Counted from the stretch's first letter, positions 7,815 to 15,510 are shown. The stretch: DNA of 64,000 bases from Sutcliffiella halmapala (GCF_002019665.1 NZ_KV917375.1:3266702-3330701); one strand, 5' to 3'. The notes: a model not told the origin generated them from the letters alone. Numbers and translations: made by a program.

Positions 7815-9017
7815 TTATCGATCATGTTGAAGATATAGATCTAGATTTTCACTGTTGCCTGTAGTAATTAGGTCTACTACTACTTTTCCTAGAACCATAT
7901 TATAAACCGTCCCATTTTCCCCATAACCGTAGATATAGTAACAATTAGGAAAACCTTTCTCTATTCCGATCATTGGAAGTCCATCATGCGTGCCTCCGAA
8001 AGCGGCACCTAGATAAAATTCCGCTTCTACCATAATGTTCGGAAATAATGTATGAAACTCTTGAATTAGCTGTTTTCGCTTTTCCAACATAATTCGTTCA
8101 CGTTGCGTCACATCTGTGATAGGTTCATCAAGTCCCCCAATTATCACCCGGTTATCAGGAGTAGTCCTCATATAAATATATGGCCAAGCTGTCAAAATCA
8201 TCGATTTCTCATACCAAGCTGACAAATCCTTTACAGGGGTAGTTACGACCGCAAATGAGCTCGCTATTTTAGCATTTTCATTCTTCTTAAACTCAATGCT
8301 TTCGTATCCTCCAGCTACGATAAGACTTTTTGCTCGGATTGCATAATCAGAGGTTGTGTAAATAGTTACTCCTTCTTTATCAAGGCGCTTTCCTTTTACT
8401 TCTGTTTGTTCATATACCCTTACTCCACATTGCTTAGCTGCCTCTAAGAGTCCATATACATATTTTAAAGGGTTCATTTCACCTTCATTATAGGCGTAGA
8501 TTCCAGCACTTTTTTCAAAGGGGAAGCGTCCCCCTATTTCCTTTTCAGATAGCCATTCTACTTGAAAACCATGTTTCTTCAAATAATCAAAATCACTCCG
8601 TAGCTTATGAACATCCTCTTCCCTGCTTACATAATAAAGGCCATTACTGTTTGTGAATTCTGGATTAATCGGTAAGGTTTGTGAAATTGCTTCCATATCT
8701 TTTATCGCTTGCTCACATTGTTTAAGGTGGCGAAACGCTGTTTCTTCTCCAAACGCATCAACTAGCTCTGTGATTGACTTATCTCCCATGTACTGAATCA
8801 AGGCTGTATTAGCGCTTGTACTACCCTGACCTACTTTCCTTTTATCAACAACCACTACATTAAGCTCGGTATCCTTCAATAAATAAGCGATTTGTGCTCC
8901 AGAACTTCCTGCACCAATAATTAATACATCACATTCAATGTCTTCTGTTAATGAAGAATAAGTAGGCGGGTTCTTTATTGTTTGATGCCAATATATTTCC
9001 CCTTCATATAAATCCAT
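7815..9017 (-). CDS. FAD-dependent oxidoreductase (DAO family)
   Basis: A 400-residue flavoprotein of the D-amino-acid/glycine oxidase-like DAO fold. The dinucleotide motif VLIIGAGSSGAQIAYLL is near residue 30, preceded by YWHQTIKNPP as in Bacillus oxidoreductases of this group. A C-terminal block GYGENGTVYNMVLGKVVVDLI completes the FAD fold, and GLPMIGIEKGFPNCYYIYG is typical. The ATG at 9017 has TAGGAGGATCTAT upstream; the frame extends further upstream without RBS support. The substrate is unknown; an amine or amino acid is likely for the family. No Rieske domain follows, unlike some relatives. Confidence 0.75.
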   Translation of the reverse strand: MDLYEGEIYWHQTIKNPPTYSSLTEDIECDVLIIGAGSSGAQIAYLLKDTELNVVVVDKRKVGQGSTSANTALIQYMGDKSITELVDAFGEETAFRHLKQCEQAIKDMEAISQTLPINPEFTNSNGLYYVSREEDVHKLRSDFDYLKKHGFQVEWLSEKEIGGRFPFEKSAGIYAYNEGEMNPLKYVYGLLEAAKQCGVRVYEQTEVKGKRLDKEGVTIYTTSDYAIRAKSLIVAGGYESIEFKKNENAKIASSFAVVTTPVKDLSAWYEKSMILTAWPYIYMRTTPDNRVIIGGLDEPITDVTQRERIMLEKRKQLIQEFHTLFPNIMVEAEFYLGAAFGGTHDGLPMIGIEKGFPNCYYIYGYGENGTVYNMVLGKVVVDLITTGNSENLDLYLQHDR

Positions 9018-9147
9018 ATAGATCCTCCTAATAAATCCACTCCTATCACTTATTTTTTCCATTAAAATAAAAAACATCCTTCTCCTCACATACATTATTT
9101 GAATTTTCTCGGTTGAAATTTACTAACTTGCCTAACCCGAAAACAGA

Positions 9148-9185
9148 AAAGAACAGCAGCCATATAGTTAAAGGCGCTGTTCTTT
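9148..9185 (-). terminator. Rho-independent terminator of the M42 peptidase gene
   Basis: AAAGAACAGC (9148-9157) pairs with GCTGTTCTTT (9176-9185). On the minus strand it lies immediately after the peptidase stop codon. Confidence 0.75.
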
Positions 9186-9192
9186 GTTCAAA

Positions 9193-10248
9193 TTAATATT
9201 TCACCATCTCAGATAATAAATAGTGATAAATTAATCGCTCCGTGTTTTCGATCGAACTTTCATGCGTCCGTTCAAATGCATGCGATGATTCTATTCCAGG
9301 ACCAATTAATCCATGAATGATATCATTCCCTGACCGAATGGCAGCAGAAGCATCTGAGCCATAAAAAGGATAAATATCGACTTTATACTCAATATTATTT
9401 TGTTTAGCCAGGTCGACTAAATGCTTACGTAAGCCATAGTGATAAGGACCACTGGAATCTTTTACACAAATGGATACCGTGTACTCATCCGAGGATTGCC
9501 CATCTCCTAATGCGCCCATATCCACGGCTAAATATTCAACCGTTTCAGGTGTTATATTGGAATTACCCCCATACCCTATCTCTTCATTATTAGAAATTAA
9601 AAAATGTGTTGTATAGGGAAGTGTAATCTTTTCTGATTGAATATGTTTAATTATGTTTAGTAGGATAGCTACGCTTGCCTTATCATCTAGATGTCTAGAT
9701 TTTATGTAACCACTTTCTGTTAGTTGGACTCGCGGATCAAAGGATACAAAATCTCCAACCTCGATGCCAAGCTCTCTGACTTGATCTGCATTTGAAACTT
9801 TTTCATCAATACGCACTTCAATATTATCGTCATTGCGCGGTGCTTCTCCAGCATTCTTATATACATGTACCGAAGTTTGGTGCATAAGGATGGTACCTGA
9901 GTAGACTTTACCAGATGCAGTTTCAATTTCACAATATTCTCCTTCAACTGAATTCCAGCGAAATCCACCTATCATCGTCAGCTTTAATCTCCCGTTAGAT
10001 TTTATTTCTTTTACCATTGCACCTAACGTGTCTACATGTGCAGTTAGCATTCGATGTTCTTTATCGTTGGTTCCTTTAATTGAAGCGATTAATCCACCTT
10101 TACGATTTCTTTTCAGCTCAAGTCCGTATTCTTTTAAGAAATTTTCTACGAATGCTATTACTTTCGTTGTATTTCCTGAAGGACTTGGAATCGAAACAAG
10201 TTCTTTAATTAAGGAAAAGGTTTCTTGTACATTTGGTTGATAATTCAA
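9193..10248 (-). CDS. M42 family metallo-aminopeptidase
   Basis: Di-metal peptidase of 351 residues, the family's normal size. Metal and catalytic residues are visible: TAHVDT (His71/Asp73 numbering from the TTG start), HLDDKAS, SNNEEIGYGGNS (Glu-Glu), AVDMG, and the C-terminal His in SSHAFERTHESSIENTE. M42 enzymes are dodecameric cytoplasmic aminopeptidases that trim peptides. The start is TTG at 10248 with AAAGGGAG seven bases upstream; the frame extends a further 48 codons upstream without RBS support, through a repeat-like region. Single-gene unit. Confidence 0.8.
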   Translation of the reverse strand: MNYQPNVQETFSLIKELVSIPSPSGNTTKVIAFVENFLKEYGLELKRNRKGGLIASIKGTNDKEHRMLTAHVDTLGAMVKEIKSNGRLKLTMIGGFRWNSVEGEYCEIETASGKVYSGTILMHQTSVHVYKNAGEAPRNDDNIEVRIDEKVSNADQVRELGIEVGDFVSFDPRVQLTESGYIKSRHLDDKASVAILLNIIKHIQSEKITLPYTTHFLISNNEEIGYGGNSNITPETVEYLAVDMGALGDGQSSDEYTVSICVKDSSGPYHYGLRKHLVDLAKQNNIEYKVDIYPFYGSDASAAIRSGNDIIHGLIGPGIESSHAFERTHESSIENTERLIYHYLLSEMVKY

Positions 10249-10344
10249 ACTAACACTCCCTTTGCTACGAATATTTACTTTCCTCTTACTAGAGTAAAAG
10301 AAAATTATTCTGTTGTATATGGCTACCATGAAAATAAGTAGGTC

Positions 10345-10412
10345 GCCTGTTAAACTCCCTGTAGATCTCCGTTGCTGGCGTTCGCTTTCCACTTCAATCT
10401 ACAGGGGAGACG
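10345..10412. repeat. Internally deleted copy of a dispersed Bacillaceae GC-rich repeat
   Basis: CTGTAGATCTCCGTTGCTGG, then CGTTCGCTTTCC, then ACTTCAATCTACAG: the two ends form an inverted repeat (CTGTAGAT/ATCTACAG). The block joins the two termini of the GC-rich repeat seen complete at about 17262-17395, with the middle missing. Confidence 0.5.
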
Positions 10413-10499
10413 GGGATATTTGTCTCTCCACTTTATCATCATTATGATGCAATTTTTCTTTGCATGGTAGCTACATGGAAAAATAATTTTAATAAACAT

Positions 10500-10527
10500 T
10501 TGACTTTTATTTCGTACCGTGTATAAT
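10500..10527 (+). promoter_or_regulatory. Strong sigma-A promoter of the structured RNA unit
   Basis: TTGACT (-35, 10500-10505), 16-base spacer, TATAAT (-10, 10522-10527, perfect consensus). Predicted transcription start near 10534. No other gene lies between this promoter and the terminator at 10862. Confidence 0.75.
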
Positions 10528-10585
10528 GAATGTTTGGGTACCAACCCATGACAATTAGTAACTTGATATAGAAAGGAAGAACGTT

Positions 10586-10660
10586 ATGACATTCTGTTGC
10601 TTTACAGAAAGATTGCAAGGATGCACTGGCGTTCCATATAGTTTTTTAAGCAAAACTTAA
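10586..10660 (+). CDS. Possible 24-residue peptide within the structured RNA
   Basis: An ATG at 10586 preceded by AAAGGAAG with a 6-base gap opens a 24-codon frame beginning MTFCCFTERLQGC and ending FLSKT. It has three Cys and no signal-peptide features. The RBS quality is good, but part of the frame lies in predicted helices, so it may be a leader peptide, the product of a dual-function RNA, or chance. Confidence 0.3.
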   Translation: MTFCCFTERLQGCTGVPYSFLSKT

Positions 10661-10861
10661 ACGTACTGGCACGGCCTAGGAGCCGTAAAGACGTATGAGA
10701 GGTAGGGCTTACGTTGTTTAAGTAAGAAAAAACTACCATGGAATTATATAACCGCGGCAAACGAATATAAAACTTTTATGTCAATTATAATGCTTGTGAT
10801 GAAGCAAGTTACTAATAGCGCTATTGCATCAGTATCATTAGCGCTCGATTAACGAAAATAA

Positions 10862-10895
10862 AAGCGAGTCGATCCTTAAGGACGACTCGTTTTTA
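10862..10895 (+). terminator. Intrinsic terminator of the structured RNA unit
   Basis: CGAGTCG and CGACTCG flank a TCCTTAAGGA inner stem-loop with a one-base bulge, followed by TTTTTATT. Confidence 0.85.
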
Positions 10896-10986
10896 TTATA
10901 TGTAAAGGTTGTTTGCACATTACTAGAAAGTTCTTATTGAATATGCTTAGATAAAAGAGAAACAGATTCGAGGAGCGATCTTTCAA

Positions 10987-11319
10987 ATGCGAAATTCAAA
11001 AGAAATCCAAGTGCTTGGTCAAATCGTGGATAAGGAAACGAGATGCGCTCACTATCATACACCAACAGACATCATTGCGATAAAATTCTACTGCTGTCAA
11101 ACATATTTCCCGTGCTATCAATGCCATGATGAACACACCAACCACCCTAGACAAGTGTGGCCTAGAGATCAATTTGATCAAAAAGCAATACTTTGCGGAG
11201 TTTGCCATACGGAACTAAGCATTAATGAATATTTACATAGCAATTCTACCTGTCCCTCTTGCAAATCAGACTTTAACCCTGGTTGTAAATTACATTATCA
11301 CTTATATTTTGAAAAATAG
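10987..11319 (+). CDS. CHY zinc-finger domain protein
   Basis: A 110-residue protein with the zf-CHY pattern: CAHYHTPTDIIAIKFYCC, then YFPCYQCHDEHTNH, CGVCHTEL and CPSCKSDFNPGCKLHYHLYF. These Cys/His clusters can bind two or three zinc ions. Bacterial CHY proteins are short and of unknown role; some are helpers of nearby enzymes. The start has GAGGAGCGATCTTTCAA upstream. The gene follows the structured RNA by about 90 bp but is separated from it by a strong terminator. Confidence 0.8.
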   Translation: MRNSKEIQVLGQIVDKETRCAHYHTPTDIIAIKFYCCQTYFPCYQCHDEHTNHPRQVWPRDQFDQKAILCGVCHTELSINEYLHSNSTCPSCKSDFNPGCKLHYHLYFEK

Positions 11320-11344
11320 AGACCGACTTGCGGTCTCTATTTTA
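11314..11344. terminator. Bidirectional terminator
   Basis: ATAGAGACC (11316-11324) pairs with GGTCTCTAT (11332-11340), flanked by A and T runs, between the convergent CHY and DUF3231 genes. Confidence 0.8.
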
Positions 11345-12346
11345 GTCGTCACAAAGCTTATGATCTACTTTCGTTGGCGGCTGCTCCATCCAACCGTATT
11401 TGACGAGGAGCTTGACGCCATCACCTGCATATCCCATCACCTCTGACGTTACCTTAATATACATCAACGTCAAATCTTTTCTCATACACATCGATAAAGC
11501 TAAACCATAGTTTGCGATTCCATAGGTAATAAGATGGGTGATATGATTGAGCATAAAGCGATCTGAAAAAGGAGAAATAGTCGTGTCCATTACTTCACTA
11601 GCATAGGTGGAGGGGACATTACAATCCTCTTTCAACAATAAACTAGAAAACATGTCTACATACTTATTTGAAATGAGCTTGCCTTTTTCAAAATATGTAC
11701 AAATTTTTTTATTCTCCGTCACTTGCATGAATCCTTTAATTAGTGCTTTCCCCAATGCATTTGCTCTAATATTTTGAAATAATTGATTCATTTCAAATAC
11801 AGTCAACGGTCGTTTCTCATTGGTGAAACCAGCAAAGAAATGATCGTTTTGGATAAAATTAATTCCATGTGGGGTGGAAATGGAAGGCGGTCTGGAATAC
11901 AACCCCTTTGCCAATAAAAGCTTTATCCCGATCTCATTAATTTCCTGAAGTACATTTAGATGCGCTCGAAAAACATTTCTAATATCCTGACGAGTTACTT
12001 CAGTTAATGCTAAAGCATAGCCATTTAATGCAAACTTCGCCATCCCTTCTATATAATATAAATAAAATATATCCGAAAATAGACGCGGAGCATCCGTGTT
12101 TATATCCTCAGAAGTGGTTCCTCTTGGTTTCGGAAATTCCTCTTTTTCAAAAATTCCTATGTAAGCGTGAATATGTCGTTTCGACACGTGCAGACATTGC
12201 TCGATATATTTTTTGATTTCTGGATCCTCCACATGCGAAAAGAAATACAGAAACATATGATGAACAGATGTTTCAAACATATAACTGCTCCATAAATGTC
12301 CGATTTCTGCTGAAGTAAGCCTTGTATGATGGTAATGTGATTCCAC
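11342..12346 (-). CDS. DUF3231 family protein (two tandem domains)
   Basis: A 334-residue helical protein made of two related halves, each beginning with a ferritin-like DUF3231 pattern (LTSAEIGHLWSSYMFETS...; LTVFEMNQLFQNIRANALG...). Family members are common in spore-formers; their function is unknown, although their four-helix fold has prompted suggestions of metal binding. Several His residues cluster in the N-terminal half (SHYHHTR, VHHMF, HVSKRHIHAY). Starts with GTG at 12346 after an AGGCAGGA-type site. Single-gene unit. Confidence 0.75.
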   Translation of the reverse strand: MESHYHHTRLTSAEIGHLWSSYMFETSVHHMFLYFFSHVEDPEIKKYIEQCLHVSKRHIHAYIGIFEKEEFPKPRGTTSEDINTDAPRLFSDIFYLYYIEGMAKFALNGYALALTEVTRQDIRNVFRAHLNVLQEINEIGIKLLLAKGLYSRPPSISTPHGINFIQNDHFFAGFTNEKRPLTVFEMNQLFQNIRANALGKALIKGFMQVTENKKICTYFEKGKLISNKYVDMFSSLLLKEDCNVPSTYASEVMDTTISPFSDRFMLNHITHLITYGIANYGLALSMCMRKDLTLMYIKVTSEVMGYAGDGVKLLVKYGWMEQPPTKVDHKLCDD

Positions 12347-12395
12347 AATATATCCTGCCTTTCGATTTTAGCTTTCTTCTTCCACTAGCAACCAC

Positions 12396-12427
12396 TAAAA
12401 GAAGAGTTAAGATAGGGATCTTAACTC
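12396..12427 (-). terminator. Rho-independent terminator of the Cys-rich gene
   Basis: GAGTTAAGAT (12404-12413) pairs with ATCTTAACTC (12418-12427); CTTCTTTT follows on the minus strand. Confidence 0.7.
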
Positions 12428-12481
12428 ACAATTTAGAATTATTATTTCCTTAAATTTTCTTTTCTATGTGTTTATAAGCCA

Positions 12482-12640
12482 CTATTTCCAACAATAAGAT
12501 CTTGTTGGCGACACTCTACTACAGCCACAATTTTTTGAGCGATTCCTATTCAACGGAGAAAGGTCCGTTCTTCGGCCACAACGACATTTGTATTTCTCTT
12601 TGCAGCATTTTTTACGACATTCTACATATACAACACCCAA
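12482..12640 (-). CDS. Cysteine-rich 52-residue protein, TTG start
   Basis: A small basic protein starting at TTG (12640) behind a near-perfect AAGGAGGTGAT site eight bases upstream. The sequence begins MGVVYVECRKKCCKEKYKC and carries nine Cys, about ten Arg and many Lys; the end is SPTRSYCWK. Cys/Arg-rich small proteins of this kind are typical of spore coat or exosporium layers, but no known family is recognised. A terminator follows about 55 bases after the stop, supporting a real single-gene transcript. The spore role is inference. Confidence 0.55.
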   Translation of the reverse strand: MGVVYVECRKKCCKEKYKCRCGRRTDLSPLNRNRSKNCGCSRVSPTRSYCWK

Positions 12641-12727
12641 ATCTATCACCTCCTTAACTACTCTAGTAAAGTATATGAAAAATAATAGATTTTGCTTGTA
12701 TTATTACAACTAGTTCCTGCAAACTCA

Positions 12728-12766
12728 TAAAAAAATAGACAAGCATATTAGACGCTTGTCTATTTT
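12728..12766 (-). terminator. Rho-independent terminator of the SCP2 gene
   Basis: AATAGACAAGC and GCTTGTCTATT (12734-12764) form an 11-bp stem; T residues follow on the minus strand. Confidence 0.8.
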
Positions 12767-12798
12767 AGTAGCGAAAATAGTATTTAATGAACGTTTTT

Positions 12799-13122
12799 CT
12801 AACGATATTGCTCTAAAGCAGCTTGAAGTTTTAGTGCCAATCCTAGATCCCCTTTAATCTTAAGTTTTCCGGTCATATAAGCCATTGTCGTATTAAAATT
12901 CCCCTCAAGCATCTTCAACATATTTTCATCAGACAACTGTAATATACAATCTGGATTTCCATTGTCACCTTCTAGCATCTCTACTTTTCCTTCTTGAAAA
13001 ACAAACTGAAAAATACCACTTTCTTCTAAATTAAATTGGTAGATTGCACGAAGTTTCTGAATCCCCTCTGGCTTATTATTCATTTTCACCTGTAACTCTT
13101 TAAATGCTTCTTTTACTGTCAT
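12799..13122 (-). CDS. SCP2 sterol-binding domain protein
   Basis: A 107-residue stand-alone SCP2 domain: LRAIYQFNLEESGIFQFVF, then NPDCILQLSDENMLKMLEGN and a C-terminal MTGKLKIKGDLGLALKL, which is the conserved end of the fold. SCP2 domains form a hydrophobic pocket that carries lipids or acyl chains. In Bacillaceae such single-domain proteins are usually unlinked to other genes; this one is alone with its own terminator. Confidence 0.8.
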   Translation of the reverse strand: MTVKEAFKELQVKMNNKPEGIQKLRAIYQFNLEESGIFQFVFQEGKVEMLEGDNGNPDCILQLSDENMLKMLEGNFNTTMAYMTGKLKIKGDLGLALKLQAALEQYR

Positions 13123-13201
13123 TCTCTCTTATCCCCTTTTGAAAATAGTTATAGTCTATATTCTTATTTCGTTATACTATTCTGATATCCTTCTCTCAAA
13201 G

Positions 13202-13226
13202 AAAAACTTACCTTACAGTAAGTTTC
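13202..13226 (-). terminator. Probable terminator of the repeat-protein gene
   Basis: AACTTAC (13205-13211) pairs with GTAAGTT (13218-13224); on the minus strand it is followed by TTTTTC. Confidence 0.5.
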
Positions 13227-13252
13227 TTCTTCATGGATATTTCGCTATCCTG

Positions 13253-13831
13253 TTATTCTAAATAAAGTTTAGGTTTACTTATAGCTAGATTTTCTGTGAG
13301 TGGTCTTTTTCTAGACTTTTTAAATTCAATTTGCTCACTATTCATTCCTTTGTTTTTCCCAACAGCTTTTTTCCCACCTGCGACTGCATGTTGCTGTTTC
13401 GTATTCGCACTCTCTAGGGCTGCATTTGTACCAGCCGCACTGTACGTACCCGCTCCACTTGCCACTTGAGTTGACGAGCTTTGAGCTTCTGCTCCCGATT
13501 CATTGATTTGGTTATTTAACACCAACACAATATCTGCATCGTCACATTTATGCTTGGTTGCAGGTTGAATCTGTTTACCTTTCATGCCCTCATTTTCAGC
13601 TTTACCATCTCCTCCAACACTTTGTTGCTGTTGTGTATTAGAAGAGTCAATCGCAGCATTACTTCCAGCAGCACTACTTCTTCCAGCACCACTTGCAATT
13701 TGGGTAGTATTAGGAGCATTCGTATACTGATTATTAATTACAATCACGATCCTAGCCCCTTCTACAACCGGATACTCGATCGATGTAGCACCATTCACTT
13801 CACTAGCTACCGACATCTTTTGTTCAGCCAT
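13253..13831 (-). CDS. Two-repeat Ser/Ala/Gln-rich protein, unknown function
   Basis: A 192-residue protein built from two copies of about 55 residues. Copy 1 runs VVEGARIVIVINNQ...TQIASGAGRSSAAGSNAA...NTQQQQ (about residues 22-80). Copy 2 runs CDDADIVLVLNNQ...TQVASGAGTYSAAGTNAA...NTKQQH (about residues 95-150). Each copy is a short hydrophobic beta strand followed by a flexible Ser/Ala/Gln tract. There is no signal peptide and the C-terminus is basic. A CATATACTA element, like a sigma-G/K -10, lies about 40 bases upstream of the start, suggesting sporulation expression. GGAGGTG is the RBS. I do not recognise the family. Confidence 0.6.
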   Translation of the reverse strand: MAEQKMSVASEVNGATSIEYPVVEGARIVIVINNQYTNAPNTTQIASGAGRSSAAGSNAAIDSSNTQQQQSVGGDGKAENEGMKGKQIQPATKHKCDDADIVLVLNNQINESGAEAQSSSTQVASGAGTYSAAGTNAALESANTKQQHAVAGGKKAVGKNKGMNSEQIEFKKSRKRPLTENLAISKPKLYLE

Positions 13832-14017
13832 ATTACACCTCCATCCTTATTTCCATATAGTATATGTACTCTATCAAATACGAGATTGTACTAATAACCA
13901 CTTGATATTTTTAAAAATAAATAGAGTTCATAACATTCATACAATTTCCTCTTTCACGCTATTTTTTGTAAAATAAAGATGCCCTATCAAAATTAAATCC
14001 ATTTGGAGGAACAGCCT

Positions 14018-14464
14018 ATGAAACCCATTACCGTACCTGATCTTTCTTTACGACAATTTAATCTAATGGTAGAACGTGCGATGGATTGCCCTGCCGAACT
14101 ACTTTACAACGCTTAGACGAAGTATTTGGACAAATGGTTTGCTGCACCAGGTTCGGTTTTAATGGAGAATAAAATCAATACTGCTTTCTTTTTCGAAACT
14201 GATTTTGAAGGGAAGCGCCATCCCCATTACGGTCGCTTTTTAAAACTAGAGCAGGACCGCCTAATTGAACTAACATGGGTTACTGGGGATAGAGGAACAA
14301 AAGGTGCTGAAACAGTAGTTTCGGTTGAGCTAGAACCAACTAGTAGTGGGACTAACTTACGTCTTACACATGCAGGTTTTCCAGATGAGGAGTCAAAGCA
14401 TCAACACGAACAAGCGTGGCCATATGTGCTGGAGCAACTCGATGAAAAGATGATGAAACTTTAG
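14018..14464 (+). pseudogene. AHSA1/SRPBCC-domain gene interrupted by an in-frame amber codon
   Basis: An ATG at 14018 with GGAGG upstream opens a frame that meets TAG at 14114-14116 (codon 33) and then continues without frameshift to 14464, 148 residues in total. Around the stop the family motif reads [25 protein letters not shown]1 proteins normally have Trp there ('W.AWT...L..WF'), so one G-to-A change in TGG explains it. The rest is intact: [34 protein letters not shown]-like [13 protein letters not shown]. The pseudogene may be recent, or restart at TTG 14126 may give a shortened protein. Confidence 0.75.
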
Positions 14465-14482
14465 AAATCGGAGGCGGTTTTT

Positions 14483-14821
14483 ATGATAACAAGAATCTGG
14501 CACGGTTGGACGACTCTTGAAAATGCCACTACGTATGAAAAGTTGCTGAAACAAGAAATATTCCCAAGCATAGAAAAAAAGAACATAGAGGGATATCAGA
14601 GCATACAGTTACTGATGCGTCCTCATGAAGATGAAGTAGAGTTCATTACAGTGATGTCGTTTGACTCTTGGGAGGCAATTAAGCAGTTTGTTGGCGAAGA
14701 TTTTTCCATTTCTTATGTACCAGCAAAAGCTCGAGGGGTTTTATCACGATGGGATGAGAGAGCACAACACTACGAAACACTAGAATTCATCAACTATCAA
14801 AAGGATGAGATACAAAGGTAA
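14483..14821 (+). CDS. Antibiotic biosynthesis monooxygenase (ABM)-like protein
   Basis: A 112-residue dimeric ferredoxin-like fold of the ABM type: ITRIWHGWTT at the N-terminus, then EFITVMSFDSWEAIKQFVGED and VLSRWDERAQHYE. Relatives are small monooxygenase-like proteins with broad or unknown substrates. It starts 18 bp after the interrupted AHSA1 gene, with GGAGGCGG as RBS, so the two are probably cotranscribed. AHSA1-ABM gene pairs occur in other Bacillaceae (recollection, unverified). Confidence 0.7.
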   Translation: MITRIWHGWTTLENATTYEKLLKQEIFPSIEKKNIEGYQSIQLLMRPHEDEVEFITVMSFDSWEAIKQFVGEDFSISYVPAKARGVLSRWDERAQHYETLEFINYQKDEIQR

Positions 14822-14847
14822 TAAGTCATTGGTTCTCTGAAATATAC

Positions 14848-14884
14848 AAAAAAGCTTTCATCTCAATTAGGATGAAAGCTTTTC
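14848..14884. terminator. Bidirectional terminator
   Basis: AAAGCTTTCATC pairs with GATGAAAGCTTT between the plus-strand ABM gene and the minus-strand tRNA. Confidence 0.8.
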
Positions 14885-14890
14885 AACAGA

Positions 14891-14962
14891 TGATCTGAGA
14901 GGGATTCGAACCCCCGACCCCGTCCCTGTCAAGGACGTATTCTCCCGCTGAACTATCAGATC
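14891..14962 (-). tRNA. tRNA-Val (anticodon GAC)
   Basis: Full cloverleaf of 72 nt on the minus strand: acceptor GATCTGA/TCAGATC (7 bp), D stem GTTC/GAAT with a short 7-base loop, anticodon stem CGTCC/GGACG with loop TTGACAG (anticodon GAC), T stem GGGGG/CCCTC with loop TTCGAAT, discriminator A. CCA is not encoded. It stands alone rather than in an rRNA/tRNA cluster. The short D loop and G-T pairs make it slightly atypical, so it may be a minor or divergent isoacceptor. Confidence 0.85.
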
Positions 14963-15324
14963 TTAAAAGTATTAAGCTGTATAAGCAATAATGAATAGGC
15001 TTCTAACAATACTTTTCACAGATAACACAATCGATGTTTCTCAATGGAATATCTTAAATTATATTCCATAGGAGTACTACTTTGCAATAGTTTTGTCCAA
15101 GAAACTGTAAAAAAAGTAAACTGCTAAAATCTACAATTTACTTTATCACTTTTTCCCCACTTTGTGTAATAATTTCTCTCTATACCATTGGAATAAGAAA
15201 GTGATTCTAAACCTTGGATAAGTTTAGGATCACTCTTTAATTGCTATCATTAAACAAAAGTAAAAAGTACGTAGGGTTGTTTCACTTGTTGCGATAATAA
15301 AACTCACTTTTCTCTTATGAATAA

Positions 15325-15510
15325 TTACAATTTTTTCTTTTCGCTTTTACTTCCAAAAATACCATCAAATAACCAATTTAATGCCACAAATATAAATGAA
15401 AAAGCGATAATCCCATAAATGCTTCTAAAAAAGAAAGCTACATTAAAAACATAAATTAGTAAACTCAATGCACTAAATATTAAGATAAAAAGGGTAATAT
15501 ATTTTTTCAT
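15325..15510 (-). CDS. Small two-helix membrane protein, 61 aa
   Basis: Starts at ATG 15510 behind GGAGGGGAATCTTG. The sequence contains two hydrophobic helices (ITLFILIFSALSLLIYVF; IIAFSFIFVALNWLFDGIF) and a basic tail KSEKKKL. It lies 23 bp downstream of the secreted protein gene on the same strand and is probably cotranscribed. The arrangement of a secreted precursor followed by a small two-helix membrane protein resembles bacteriocin-immunity pairs, but no similarity to a named family is seen. Confidence 0.55.
   Translation of the reverse strand: MKKYITLFILIFSALSLLIYVFNVAFFFRSIYGIIAFSFIFVALNWLFDGIFGSKSEKKKL

Larger units (their letters stand above)
10534..10895 (+). ncRNA. Candidate structured non-coding RNA, about 360 nt
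   Basis: A stretch with its own consensus promoter and intrinsic terminator but no normal-sized gene. Complementary segments nest in order: ATTAGTAACTTG (10554-10565) with CAAGTTACTAAT (10805-10816), 12 bp; TGACAT (10587) with ATGTCA (10778); a local TTCTGT/ACAGAA hairpin; TTGC (10113 offset, 10613-10616) with GCAA (10757-10760); TTCCAT (10632) with ATGGAA (10738); AGTTTTTT (10640) with AAAAAACT (10727); ACTTAAAC (10655) with GTTTAAGT (10716); CGTA with TACG; ACGGC with GCCGT (10671/10682). A 3' hairpin AGCGCTA/TAGCGCT precedes the terminator. I do not recognise it as 6S RNA, tmRNA, RNase P, SRP RNA, or a riboswitch class I can recall. A 24-codon frame lies inside. Confidence 0.65.

Noticed and set aside
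10534-10895. Retron or group II intron
   Set aside because: The closing inverted repeat and long arm recall retron msr-msd, but no reverse transcriptase or maturase gene is present; no intron domain V motif was found.
10534-10895. T-box riboswitch
   Set aside because: ACCGCGG occurs, but the T-box consensus GGTGGNACCGCG, specifier loop and a downstream aminoacyl-tRNA or amino-acid gene are absent.
11225-11446. Frame overlapping the CHY zinc finger gene
   Set aside because: Shadow of two well-supported genes and crosses their shared terminator.
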